A stretch of DNA of 64,000 bases from CABZJG01 sp902512685. GTDB lineage: Bacteria > Pseudomonadota > Alphaproteobacteria > Rhodobacterales > Rhodobacteraceae. Location of the stretch: NCBI GenBank assembly GCA_051201605.1, contig CP179201.1:2728001-2792000 (forward strand), read 5' to 3'. Below the pieces are notes generated by a model. The model was given only the letters and a program-made list of their open reading frames with translations, made no database searches and was not told where the DNA came from. This document shows, piece by piece, positions 1-8,919 of the stretch. A program made the position numbers and the translations under genes. Position 1 is the first letter of the stretch. Every line of letters begins with the position of its first letter.

Positions 1-1
1 G

Positions 2-2506
2 GAATGGAAAGGCGAATACGGCGGCACTATTATCAATCAGCTCAAACGCCTTGGCTCATCGTGTGATTGGTCGCGCAATGCCTTTACCATGGCCGGCGCG
101 CCCGGCGATCCGCGTGTTGGGCATGAAAACAGCCCCAATTTTCATGATGCAGTGCTGAAAGTCTTTGTGGATATGTACCAAAAGGGTTTGATTTATCGCG
201 GCAAGCGGTTGGTCAACTGGGACCCGCATTTTGAAACAGCCATCTCGGACCTAGAAGTGGAAAACATCGAAGTTGATGGCCATATGTGGCATTTCAAATA
301 TCCTCTTCAGGACGGCGAAACCTATACTTACATCGAAAAGGATGAGGACGGGAACATCATCCTTGAAGAGGTACGCGACTATATTTCAATCGCCACCACG
401 CGGCCGGAAACAATGCTGGGCGATGGTGCGGTGGCCGTGCACCCCGATGACGCCCGCTACGCCCCGATTGTGGGCAAAATGTGCGAAATTCCGGTTGGCC
501 CAAAAACGCATCGCCGGCTGATCCCGATTATCACAGACGGGTATCCCGATCCCGACTTTGGATCTGGCGCGGTGAAAATCACCGGGGCCCATGACGCAAA
601 TGACTATCAGGTCGCCAAGCGCGGCAATATCCCCATGTACCGGCTGATGGACACCCTCGGCACCATGCGCGGCGACGGTGCGGCCTATGGCGATGAGGTG
701 GCAAAAGCCCAAGGCCTTGCCAGCGGCGGCGCGTTTACCGAAGCCGAGGTTGATGCGATCAATTTGGTACCTGAAGAGTACCGAAATCTTGACCGCTTTG
801 AGGCCCGCAAACGTGTGGTGGCCGACATTGACGGCGAAGGCTTGATGATTATGGTCGAGGATAAGCCGATCATGCAGCCCTTTGGCGATCGTTCAGGCGT
901 GGTGATCGAACCCATGCTGACCGATCAGTGGTTTGTTGATACCGCTAAAATCGTTGGCCCGGCGCTGGATGCGGTGCGCGACGGGCGCACCAAAATCATG
1001 CCCGAAAGCGGCGAAAAAGTATATTATCACTGGCTGGAAAATATCGAGCCATGGTGTATTTCACGTCAGCTTTGGTGGGGTCATCAAATCCCGGTTTGGT
1101 TTGACGAAAACGGCAATCAATATTGCGCCGCAAGTGAAGCAGAAGCCCAAGCGATGGCGGGCGCGGATAAAACCCTGACCCGCGACCCTGATGTGCTTGA
1201 TACGTGGTTTTCATCGGGGCTTTGGCCGATCGGCACCTTAGGCTGGCCCGAGCAGACCGAAGCGCTGGAAAAATACCATTCTACTGATGTTTTGGTGACC
1301 GGACAGGATATTTTATTTTTCTGGGTTGCCAGGATGATGATGATGCAATTGGCTGTGGTGGATGAAATTCCGTTTCACACGGTTTATCTGCATCAATTGG
1401 TGCGGGATGAAAAAGGCCAGAAAATGTCGAAGACCCGCGGCAATGTGATTGACCCGCTGGAAATTGTTGATGAGTTTGGGGCCGATGCGTTGCGCTTTAG
1501 CCTTGCGCAAATGGCCGCAATAGGCGGCGTTCTAAAACTGTCGGTCGACCGCATCAAAGGCTATCGAAACTTTGGCACCAAGCTGTGGAATGCGGCAAGG
1601 TTTGCCGAAATGAACGCGGTTTACAGCACCACCGCGATACCACCGCAAAACCGACGCGATACGGACGTGCCAAATCAGACCCTAAACAAGTGGATTATTG
1701 GCGAAACCGGCAAGTTGCGGGTGACCGTGGATGAGGCGCTGACAGGCTATCGTTTTAATGATGCCGCCAATGCGCTTTACAGCTTTATCTGGGGCACATT
1801 TTGCGACTGGTATGTGGAATTTTCCAAACCGCTCTTAAATGGCGCCGATGCCGATGCACAGGCCGAAACCCGCGCCACAATGGGCTGGGTTTTGGACCAA
1901 TGCCTTATTCTTTTGCACCCGATTATGCCGTTTATCACCGAAGAGCTTTGGGGCACTTTGGCGCCGCGTGACAGAATGCTGGTGCATACCGATTGGCCTA
2001 GTTATGGCCAAGAATTGGTTGATCCAGACGCCGACAGTGAAATGAACTGGGTGATTGGCCTGATCGAAGAAATCCGCTCGGTGCGCGCCCAGATGCATGT
2101 GCCTGCAGGGGCAAAAATACCCATGCTGGTAAGCGCGCTCGATGGCCCAGCCAAAGCGGCTTGGGACCGCAATCAAGAGCTGATTAAAAAGCTGGCGCGG
2201 ATTGAAACGCTGACGCAGGTCGACAGTTTTCCTAAAGGCTGTGTCACGCTGGCTGTTGCGGGGGCAAACTTTGGGCTTCCTTTAGCGGAAATCATTGATA
2301 TTGAGGAAGAAAAAGCACGTCTGGAAAAGACGATGGGTAAGTTGGCAAAAGAGTTAGGCGGGCTGCGCGGACGGCTTAAGAACCCTAAATTTGTCGAAAG
2401 TGCCCCTGCTGAAGTGGTTGAAGAAACCCGCCAAAACCTTGCCCTGCGTGAAGACGAAGAAGCGCAAATACGCGCGGCAATGGTGCGCTTAAGCGAGCTT
2501 GGATAA
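2..2506 (+). CDS. valS: Valine--tRNA ligase (5' end outside window)
   Basis: Cytoplasmic class Ia aminoacyl-tRNA synthetase charging tRNA-Val. The frame is open from base 2 and the first visible residues (EWKGEYGGTI, then LGSSCDWSR) already match the ValS interior, so the N-terminus with the HIGH signature lies upstream of the window; the first internal ATG at 89 is not the start. The class I KMSKS signature reads KMSKT at nt 1421-1435, followed by RGNVIDP. An editing-domain stretch (TTRPETMLGDGAVAVHP) lies near nt 400-440. The C-terminus is a charged coiled-coil arm typical of ValS (nt 2300-2500). 834 residues are visible. trmB follows almost directly. Confidence 0.97.
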   Translation, partial: EWKGEYGGTIINQLKRLGSSCDWSRNAFTMAGAPGDPRVGHENSPNFHDAVLKVFVDMYQKGLIYRGKRLVNWDPHFETAISDLEVENIEVDGHMWHFKYPLQDGETYTYIEKDEDGNIILEEVRDYISIATTRPETMLGDGAVAVHPDDARYAPIVGKMCEIPVGPKTHRRLIPIITDGYPDPDFGSGAVKITGAHDANDYQVAKRGNIPMYRLMDTLGTMRGDGAAYGDEVAKAQGLASGGAFTEAEVDAINLVPEEYRNLDRFEARKRVVADIDGEGLMIMVEDKPIMQPFGDRSGVVIEPMLTDQWFVDTAKIVGPALDAVRDGRTKIMPESGEKVYYHWLENIEPWCISRQLWWGHQIPVWFDENGNQYCAASEAEAQAMAGADKTLTRDPDVLDTWFSSGLWPIGTLGWPEQTEALEKYHSTDVLVTGQDILFFWVARMMMMQLAVVDEIPFHTVYLHQLVRDEKGQKMSKTRGNVIDPLEIVDEFGADALRFSLAQMAAIGGVLKLSVDRIKGYRNFGTKLWNAARFAEMNAVYSTTAIPPQNRRDTDVPNQTLNKWIIGETGKLRVTVDEALTGYRFNDAANALYSFIWGTFCDWYVEFSKPLLNGADADAQAETRATMGWVLDQCLILLHPIMPFITEELWGTLAPRDRMLVHTDWPSYGQELVDPDADSEMNWVIGLIEEIRSVRAQMHVPAGAKIPMLVSALDGPAKAAWDRNQELIKKLARIETLTQVDSFPKGCVTLAVAGANFGLPLAEIIDIEEEKARLEKTMGKLAKELGGLRGRLKNPKFVESAPAEVVEETRQNLALREDEEAQIRAAMVRLSELG

Positions 2507-2516
2507 GGCCCAAGAT

Positions 2517-3230
2517 ATGACTCAAGGCCATCACCCTTCTGGCGCGCCATGGCGTAATTTTTATGGCCGTTTCAAAGGCAAGGGACTGCGCAAAGCGCAA
2601 GAGATGGTTTTGGCAGAGGATTTGCAAAAACTGTCCCCGGGCGCAGTAGATTGGGACGAAAACCCAGACCGCAGACCGCTTGATTTAAAGGCAGTTTTTA
2701 ATGGGTCACCAGTTTGGCTTGAAATTGGTTTTGGCGGCGGCGAACATCTGTTGCATCAGGCCCAAATGAACCCAGATGTCGGCTTCATCGGCTGCGAACC
2801 CTATATTAACGGTGTGGCCATGCTATTGGGTAAAATCCGCGCGGCTGGGGTCACGAATATCCGAATTTACCCCGGCGATGCGCGCCATATATTTGACGTG
2901 CTGCCTGAGGCCAGTATTGATCGGGCTTTCCTGCTCTACCCAGATCCATGGCCCAAAAAACGCCACCACCGCCGCCGCTTCGTCACCCCCGAACACCTGT
3001 CACCGCTGGCGCATGTTATGAAACAGGGCGCTATTTTTAGATTGGCTACTGACATCCCCGATTACGTACGGCAAGCCCTTCTGCAAGTGCCAAAACAAGG
3101 CTTTGACTGGCTTGCAGAACATCCACAAGATTGGCGCATTTCTTGGCCTGACTGGCATTCAACCCGTTATGAACAAAAAGCTTTGCGTGAAAAGAGAGTG
3201 CCGCATTATTTGACTTTTCAAAAGCTCTAG
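2517..3230 (+). CDS. trmB: tRNA (guanine-N7-)-methyltransferase
   Basis: SAM-dependent enzyme methylating N7 of G46 in the variable loop of tRNAs. The diagnostic motif YPDPWPKKRHHRRR is present mid-protein, and the SAM-binding glycine-rich segment reads LEIGFGGGEHLL. The reading frame is also open from a TTG at 2499 inside the end of valS, but the ATG at 2517 (MTQGHHPSGAPWRNFYGR) gives the usual short N-terminus and a length of 237 residues. It lies 10 nt after valS and is probably co-transcribed with it. Confidence 0.93.
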   Translation: MTQGHHPSGAPWRNFYGRFKGKGLRKAQEMVLAEDLQKLSPGAVDWDENPDRRPLDLKAVFNGSPVWLEIGFGGGEHLLHQAQMNPDVGFIGCEPYINGVAMLLGKIRAAGVTNIRIYPGDARHIFDVLPEASIDRAFLLYPDPWPKKRHHRRRFVTPEHLSPLAHVMKQGAIFRLATDIPDYVRQALLQVPKQGFDWLAEHPQDWRISWPDWHSTRYEQKALREKRVPHYLTFQKL

Positions 3231-3350
3231 AAGATTTTGGAATGAGTGGCCTAAGCCGCTCTGTTTAATTTGCGTAATCGTCTTGAAACGGGCATGGACG
3301 CTGGTTTCAGCTTAGGCTATCAAACGGCCAATAAGTAAAGGAAGTCTATT

Positions 3351-4703
3351 ATGTCTGCACATGGCAACCCCGTTCCGATGACCTCGCGCAAGTCAGGGCC
3401 TTTGAAGGGTGTGGCAAATGTTCCAGGCGATAAATCAATCTCACATCGCTCCCTAATCCTTGGAGCTATGGCTATTGGGGAGACCCGCATTGAAGGTCTT
3501 TTGGAAGGACAGGACGTACTGGACACCGCCAAAGCCATGCGCTCGTTCGGTGCCACAGTGACTGATCATGGCGGCGGCAATTGGAGCGTCCAGGGCGTTG
3601 GTGTTGGTGGGTTTTGCGAACCCGAAACGGTGATAGATTGCGGCAACTCGGGAACTGGCGTTCGGCTTTTAATGGGGGCCATGTCAACCCATCCGATATC
3701 CGCAACCTTTACTGGCGATGGTAGCCTCAATAAGCGTCCTATGGCGCGCGTCACCGATCCCATCGCACTTTTTGGAGCTGAAGCGCATGGGCGCACAGGT
3801 GGGCGCCTACCAATGACAATCCACGGCGCCAAACATCCTGTGCCCGTCCACTACACGGTACCCGTGCCCTCTGCTCAGGTTAAATCCGCTGTGTTGTTGG
3901 CGGGACTTAACGCACCCGGAAAAACTGTGATCATTGAACCGGAAGCAACACGCGACCATACAGAGCGCATGCTCGCCGGCTTTGGCGCTGAAATCACTGT
4001 AGAAGATAGCCCAGAGGGGCGGGTGATTACTCTGACCGGCCAGCCAGAGCTCAATCCACAAAATATAACAGTTCCTCGCGATCCCAGTTCGGCGGCCTTT
4101 CCGGTCTGCGCTGCACTGATATGCGAAGGTTCTGATGTATTGGTACCAAATATTGGTTTAAATCCGACACGGGCTGGATTGTTTACCACATTGCGTGAAA
4201 TGGGCGCCAATTTACGTTACGAAAATGAGCGAATAGAAGGTGGCGAACCCATTGCCGATCTCCGCGCCCGCTTTTCACCGAATATGGTCGGCATTGAGGT
4301 GCCCCCTGAACGTGCGGCAAGCATGATTGATGAATATCCAGTCCTGTCAGTGATCGCAGCCTTTGCATCTGGTAAAACGGTGATGCGAGGAGTTAAAGAA
4401 CTGCGGGTCAAGGAAAGCGATCGGATTGAGGCAATGGCCACGGGACTTCGCGCCAATGGGGTAGAGGTCGAAGATGGTGAAGACTGGTGGATTGTTTCGG
4501 GCCAAGGAAGCGACGCCGTGCACGGTGGGGAGCTCTGCGGCACCTATCTGGATCACCGCATTGCAATGTCGTTTGTTATCATGGGGATGGCCAGCAAAGA
4601 CCCCGTCAAAATAGATGATGGATCACCTATCGTTACATCTTTCCCGATTTTTGAAGAATTGATGACCGGCCTCGGCGGCGCAATCATTCGAAACAACCGG
4701 TAA
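3351..4703 (+). CDS. aroA: 3-phosphoshikimate 1-carboxyvinyltransferase (class II EPSP synthase)
   Basis: Sixth step of the shikimate pathway: transfers enolpyruvate from PEP to shikimate-3-phosphate. 450 residues. The N-terminal PGDKSISHRS segment, the GDGSLNKRPMARV stretch, PSAQVKSAVLLAGL and LDHRIAMSF near the C-terminus all follow the Agrobacterium CP4-type (class II) enzyme rather than E. coli AroA. In the PEP-site loop DCGNSGTGVR, residue 101 is glycine where CP4 has the alanine linked to glyphosate tolerance. The start is preceded by AAAGGAAG. cmk follows after 20 nt, suggesting co-transcription. Confidence 0.96.
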   Translation: MSAHGNPVPMTSRKSGPLKGVANVPGDKSISHRSLILGAMAIGETRIEGLLEGQDVLDTAKAMRSFGATVTDHGGGNWSVQGVGVGGFCEPETVIDCGNSGTGVRLLMGAMSTHPISATFTGDGSLNKRPMARVTDPIALFGAEAHGRTGGRLPMTIHGAKHPVPVHYTVPVPSAQVKSAVLLAGLNAPGKTVIIEPEATRDHTERMLAGFGAEITVEDSPEGRVITLTGQPELNPQNITVPRDPSSAAFPVCAALICEGSDVLVPNIGLNPTRAGLFTTLREMGANLRYENERIEGGEPIADLRARFSPNMVGIEVPPERAASMIDEYPVLSVIAAFASGKTVMRGVKELRVKESDRIEAMATGLRANGVEVEDGEDWWIVSGQGSDAVHGGELCGTYLDHRIAMSFVIMGMASKDPVKIDDGSPIVTSFPIFEELMTGLGGAIIRNNR

Positions 4704-4723
4704 TCTAAGGACGGCTAACAGAA

Positions 4724-5341
4724 ATGAAATTTGTTGTGGCAATTGACGGGCCAGCGGCAGCTGGCAAGGGAACAATCGCCAAGGCTGTGGCCAATCATTT
4801 TGGGTTTGCACATCTAGATAGTGGGCTGCTTTACAGAGCGGTTGCAGCAAAAACACTAGAGGGCTCTGATCCAGTGGCGGCTTCAGCGTCACTCCATGAA
4901 AATGACCTACAGGCAGATAATTTACGCTCCCCAGAGGTCGCACAGATGGCCAGTAAGGTTGCTGCGATTATGGAAGTTCGCTCCGAACTTCTTGAATTTC
5001 AGAGAACATTTGCACAGCGGGATGGTGGAGCTGTGATTGATGGGCGCGATATAGGCACAGTTATTTGCCCAGAAGCGGCCGTAAAACTCTTTGTCACCGC
5101 AAGTCCAAAGATCAGGGCACAACGCCGCTTAAACGAGTTATTGGATAAGGGCGAAATAACCAACTTTGACACCGTTTTCAGGCAGGTTAAAGAACGCGAT
5201 GAAAGGGATGCAAACCGCCACGATTCCCCGCTGATAGCAGCGTCTGACGCAGTCGTAATTGACACCAGTGATTTGACCATTCAAGAAGCTTTGTTACAAG
5301 CTGTGGCGGTCATTGAGAAAATCTATGAGCAGGCACTGTAA
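4724..5341 (+). CDS. cmk: Cytidylate kinase
   Basis: (d)CMP kinase: phosphorylates CMP/dCMP with ATP in pyrimidine salvage. 205 residues, normal for the shorter alphaproteobacterial form. The P-loop GPAAAGKGT is at residues 9-17, followed by the LDSGLLYRAV substrate segment; IDGRDIGTVICPEA and the lid-region RQVKERDERDANR are also recognisable. It sits between aroA and rpsA, a very common alphaproteobacterial order. Confidence 0.96.
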   Translation: MKFVVAIDGPAAAGKGTIAKAVANHFGFAHLDSGLLYRAVAAKTLEGSDPVAASASLHENDLQADNLRSPEVAQMASKVAAIMEVRSELLEFQRTFAQRDGGAVIDGRDIGTVICPEAAVKLFVTASPKIRAQRRLNELLDKGEITNFDTVFRQVKERDERDANRHDSPLIAASDAVVIDTSDLTIQEALLQAVAVIEKIYEQAL

Positions 5342-5580
5342 GCCTAGCGTGATTTGCTCTCTTGCAGAGACGAAAAAGACCTTAATTCTTGCCGCGTAAA
5401 AGCCCGAATAAAGACGGATACAGCCCTTGATTTATGGCCCTAAACATCGTATGCGGCGTCTTTATTGTCCACAGGGCAGCTTTTCGAGCAAAAGTCTGAA
5501 GCAATCAGACCAATAAATCCCAAGACCGGCGGAGACAACCGCTTGGCCCGCAAATAACTAGTAAAGGAAACTGAGACCAC

Positions 5581-7260
5581 ATGGCTCAAAATACATCTAT
5601 GGAGGAATTCGAAGCCCTCCTGAACGAAAGCTTCGAAATGGACACGCCCCAAGAAGGGTCTGTCGTAAAAGGCAAAGTCATTGCAATCGAAGCAGGATAC
5701 GCCATCATCGATGTCGGCTATAAAATGGAAGGCCGCGTCGAACTAAAAGAATTTGCAAATCCTGGCGAAGCCCCAGAAGTCGCTGCAGGCGACGAGGTTG
5801 AGGTTTTCTTGCGTCAGGTCGAGAACTCTAAAGGCGAAGCGGTTATCAGCCGCGAAATGGCCCGCCGCGAAGAAGCTTGGGATCGCCTTGAGAAAGCTTA
5901 TGCCGATGATGCCCGTGTAGAAGGCGCTATCTTTGGCCGTGTCAAAGGCGGCTTTACCGTTGATCTTGGCGGGGCTGTTGCCTTTTTGCCTGGCTCTCAG
6001 GTTGATGTACGGCCAGTTCGCGATGCTGGACCATTGATGGGTCTTAAGCAGCCATTCCAAATTTTGAAAATGGACCGCCGCCGCGGCAACATCGTTGTCT
6101 CGCGCCGCGCCATATTGGAAGAAAGCCGCGCCGAACAACGCGCAGAAGTGATTGGCAACTTGGCTGAAGGCATGGCTGTCGAGGGTGTTGTCAAAAACAT
6201 CACTGAATACGGCGCCTTCGTTGATCTGGGCGGTGTTGATGGATTGTTGCATGTGACCGACATGGCTTGGCGCCGTGTTAATCACCCATCAGAAATTTTG
6301 ACCATCGGTGAATCAATCAACGTTCAAGTGATCAAAATTAACAAGGACACTCATCGGATCAGCCTTGGTATGAAGCAACTGCAAGAAGATCCATGGGATC
6401 TAGTTGCAGGCAAATACCCTCTTGAGTCTGTGCACAACGGCGTCGTGACAAATATTACCGATTATGGTGCTTTTGTTGAACTAGAGGCTGGTGTAGAAGG
6501 TCTGGTTCACGTCTCTGAAATGTCTTGGACCAAAAAGAACGTTCACCCTGGAAAAATTGTTTCTACCAGCCAAGAAGTAGAAGTGATGGTACTTGAAATC
6601 GACGGATCCAAACGGCGAGTTTCTTTGGGGCTCAAACAAACGCAGCGCAATCCTTGGGAAGTGTTCTCAGAAACGCATCCTGAAGGCACACAGGTTGAAG
6701 GTGAAGTTAAAAACATCACCGAGTTTGGTCTGTTTGTCGGTCTGGAAGGCGAAATCGACGGCATGGTTCACCTAAGCGATATCTCTTGGGACGAACGCGG
6801 CGAAGATGCTATTCAGAACTTCCGCAAAGGCGACACAGTCAAAGCTGTTGTTTCTGAGGTTGATGTAGAAAAAGAACGCATCAGTCTTTCGATTAAAGCC
6901 ATGGGCGGTGACAAATTTGCTGAAGCCACAGGCGGTGTTAAACGCGGTTCGATCGTCACGGTTGCTGTTACTGCAATCGAAGACGGCGGTATTGAGGTCG
7001 AATATGAAGGCGCCAAAGCCTTTATCCGGCGCTCTGATCTTAGCCGCGATCGCGCTGAACAACGCCCGGAGCGTTTTTCTGTGGGTGATAAAGTCGATGT
7101 GCGTGTCACAAACATCGACAGCAAAACCCGTAAACTGGGCCTATCGATCAAAGCCCGCGAGATTGCAGACGAAAAAGAAGCGGTCGAGCAATACGGTTCT
7201 TCGGATTCGGGTGCATCACTGGGCGACATTCTCGGAGCGGCGCTCAAAGGCGACGAATAA
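5581..7260 (+). CDS. rpsA: 30S ribosomal protein S1
   Basis: Largest ribosomal protein; binds mRNA leaders and promotes translation initiation. 559 residues with six S1/OB repeats starting near residues 26, 112, 197, 284, 371 and 456. Repeats 3-5 show the clearest signatures (NITEYGAFVDLGGVDGLLHV, NITDYGAFVELEAGVEGLVH, NITEFGLFVGLEGEIDGMVH); repeats 1, 2 and 6 are more divergent, as usual. It is preceded by a 239-nt non-coding leader (5342-5580) in which I recognise no named element, although S1 autoregulates through its leader in other bacteria. A terminator follows. Confidence 0.98.
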   Translation: MAQNTSMEEFEALLNESFEMDTPQEGSVVKGKVIAIEAGYAIIDVGYKMEGRVELKEFANPGEAPEVAAGDEVEVFLRQVENSKGEAVISREMARREEAWDRLEKAYADDARVEGAIFGRVKGGFTVDLGGAVAFLPGSQVDVRPVRDAGPLMGLKQPFQILKMDRRRGNIVVSRRAILEESRAEQRAEVIGNLAEGMAVEGVVKNITEYGAFVDLGGVDGLLHVTDMAWRRVNHPSEILTIGESINVQVIKINKDTHRISLGMKQLQEDPWDLVAGKYPLESVHNGVVTNITDYGAFVELEAGVEGLVHVSEMSWTKKNVHPGKIVSTSQEVEVMVLEIDGSKRRVSLGLKQTQRNPWEVFSETHPEGTQVEGEVKNITEFGLFVGLEGEIDGMVHLSDISWDERGEDAIQNFRKGDTVKAVVSEVDVEKERISLSIKAMGGDKFAEATGGVKRGSIVTVAVTAIEDGGIEVEYEGAKAFIRRSDLSRDRAEQRPERFSVGDKVDVRVTNIDSKTRKLGLSIKAREIADEKEAVEQYGSSDSGASLGDILGAALKGDE

Positions 7261-7283
7261 CGCAGTCACCATATATTTACGAA

Positions 7284-7319
7284 GGCTCCCCATCCTCATG
7301 GATTGGGGGGTCTTTTTTT
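7284..7319 (+). terminator. Rho-independent terminator after rpsA
   Basis: A C-rich arm (CTCCCCATCC) and a G-rich arm (GGATTGGGGGG) separated by TCAT form a stem with one bulged T, followed by TCTTTTTTT. It lies about 25 nt past the rpsA stop and ends the cmk-rpsA transcript before ihfB. Confidence 0.85.
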
Positions 7320-7534
7320 ATTTAAAACGATTCGTTTATATGAGAATTTCGCAATCGAAAATTTCTTAACTTAAGGCCTTAGGCGCATTTTAGCAAAAAT
7401 AACCAATCCTATACCCAAATTTTTTGCCTCAACTGCAAACTATTTCAATTTTCCAAAAACAAAGAGTTTCCCATTCTTTTTTATCTTCCTATAGTCGTAC
7501 GACATATATCGTCAAACAACGTGTAGGGGGAAAA
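7320..7534. other. ihfB upstream region
   Basis: AT-rich non-coding stretch between the rpsA terminator and ihfB. It contains a perfect 10-bp palindrome GTCGTACGAC at 7494-7503, 31 bp before the ihfB start, and must hold the ihfB promoter. I cannot assign -35/-10 boxes with confidence. An ATG at 7424 opens a longer frame into ihfB, but the extra residues are not IHF-like. Confidence 0.4.
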
Positions 7535-7819
7535 ATGATCCGCTCGGAACTCATTCAGATCATCGCCGATCAAAATCCACATCTCTTTCAGCGTGATGTA
7601 GAACGCATTGTAAATACTGTTTTTGATGAAATCACAAATGCGATGGCGAATGGAGATCGTGTCGAACTACGCGGCTTTGGCGCGTTTTCCGTCAAAAAGC
7701 GCGATGCAAGGGTCGGTCGTAACCCGCGAACTGGTGAAAGTGTCTCTGTTAGCGAAAAGCATGTACCATTTTTTAAAACCGGTAAACTTTTGCGTGATCG
7801 GTTGAACGGAAAGTCCTAA
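7535..7819 (+). CDS. ihfB: Integration host factor subunit beta
   Basis: Small DNA-bending protein that pairs with IhfA and shapes promoters, replication origins and recombination sites. 94 residues from the ATG at 7535, preceded by TAGGGGGAAAA. HU/IHF fold markers: N-terminal MIRSELIQIIA, GDRVELRGFGAFSVK in the body, and the DNA-intercalating beta-arm with RVGRNPRTGE, where NP carries the conserved proline. The position after rpsA is conserved from alpha- to gammaproteobacteria. lapA follows after 4 nt. Confidence 0.97.
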   Translation: MIRSELIQIIADQNPHLFQRDVERIVNTVFDEITNAMANGDRVELRGFGAFSVKKRDARVGRNPRTGESVSVSEKHVPFFKTGKLLRDRLNGKS

Positions 7820-7823
7820 TGCA

Positions 7824-8174
7824 ATGCGATATTTGCGATATGCATTTTTAATCAGCCTCGCGTTGGTCATGGTCGTTGTAGCCGTGGCAAATCGGACAAT
7901 AACACAGCTAAGTCTTCTTCCAACTGATCTGGCAAAATGGTTTGGGGTAAACTGGTCAATTGATCTCCCTGTTTTTGTCATTTTCCTTGGGGGAACTATA
8001 TTCGGTGTTTTGGTTGGCTTTCTCTGGGAGTGGCTGCGCGAATATAAGCACCGCGCTGAGGTAACCCATAAAAGCCGTGAATTGCGCAAGCTGGAAAGCG
8101 AATTAAGTGAGCTTAAGGGCGAGAAATACCAAGACAAAGATGACATTTTGGCAATGCTTGAGGAAGTTAGATAA
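7824..8174 (+). CDS. lapA: LapA-family membrane protein (DUF1049)
   Basis: Small inner-membrane protein, 116 residues, with two predicted membrane helices (about residues 5-22 and 45-68) and a charged coiled-coil tail rich in R, K and E. This is the architecture of LapA/YciS, which in E. coli acts with LapB in regulated turnover of LpxC and thus LPS synthesis. It starts 4 nt after ihfB and lies 5 nt before trpF, so it is part of the same operon. LapB is not in the window. Function is from family knowledge only. Confidence 0.8.
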   Translation: MRYLRYAFLISLALVMVVVAVANRTITQLSLLPTDLAKWFGVNWSIDLPVFVIFLGGTIFGVLVGFLWEWLREYKHRAEVTHKSRELRKLESELSELKGEKYQDKDDILAMLEEVR

Positions 8175-8179
8175 TTCAT

Positions 8180-8842
8180 ATGTCAAATCCTGTTCGGGTT
8201 AAGATTTGCGGCGTAACCAACCAGCAGTTAATGCAGGATGTTGGAAACGCTGGCGCACAGTATGCTGGATTGGTTTTTTTTGAAAAATCCCCACGCTGTC
8301 TGACTTTGCAAAAGGCGCGCAGCATTGCAATTGAAGCGCCGACCAGTCTGGCCAAAGTAGCTCTGGCAGTCAACCCAAGTGATAGTTTTCTGGACAGCCT
8401 AATCACCGAAGTGCCGCTTGACATGATCCAGCTTCATGGCAATGAAACACCGCAAAGAGTGACTGAAATAAAACAAAAAACGGGTCTACCTGTGATGAAA
8501 GCTGTGGGTGTTGCAGAACCGGAAGATTTGAAAAACCTGGATATCTATGCAAGCGTTGCAGACCAATTAATGGTTGATGCAAAACCGCCAAAAGATGCTA
8601 AATTGCCGGGTGGGAATGGTTTTACATTCGACTGGAGACTACTTCAAGGGCGGCGATGGACGGTTCCATGGATGCTCGCAGGAGGGTTAAATCCCGAGAA
8701 TGTCGCCCAAGCGATCACAATGACAGGTGCGCAGCAAATAGATGTGTCCTCAGGAGTGGAAAGCAGTCCTGGAAAGAAAGATAAACAAAAAATAATTGAT
8801 TTCGTGAGGGTCGCACAAACCCATAGTTTAACGGTAGTGTAA
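8180..8842 (+). CDS. trpF: Phosphoribosylanthranilate isomerase
   Basis: TIM-barrel enzyme of tryptophan synthesis, converting phosphoribosylanthranilate to CdRP by Amadori rearrangement. 220 residues. The N-terminal VKICGVTN carries the catalytic Cys; IQLHGNE is the second barrel signature; AGGLNPENV and IDVSSGVESSPGKKD form the phosphate-binding end, with the catalytic Asp in DVSSGVE. It is followed by trpB, the expected partner in alphaproteobacteria. Confidence 0.96.
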   Translation: MSNPVRVKICGVTNQQLMQDVGNAGAQYAGLVFFEKSPRCLTLQKARSIAIEAPTSLAKVALAVNPSDSFLDSLITEVPLDMIQLHGNETPQRVTEIKQKTGLPVMKAVGVAEPEDLKNLDIYASVADQLMVDAKPPKDAKLPGGNGFTFDWRLLQGRRWTVPWMLAGGLNPENVAQAITMTGAQQIDVSSGVESSPGKKDKQKIIDFVRVAQTHSLTVV

Positions 8843-8919
8843 ATAAATCTTGTCCGCGACTTTACGCGCCCTGAGAACAAAGCTACATCATGTTAAATAT
8901 GTTTTCTGGGAGAGGCACC

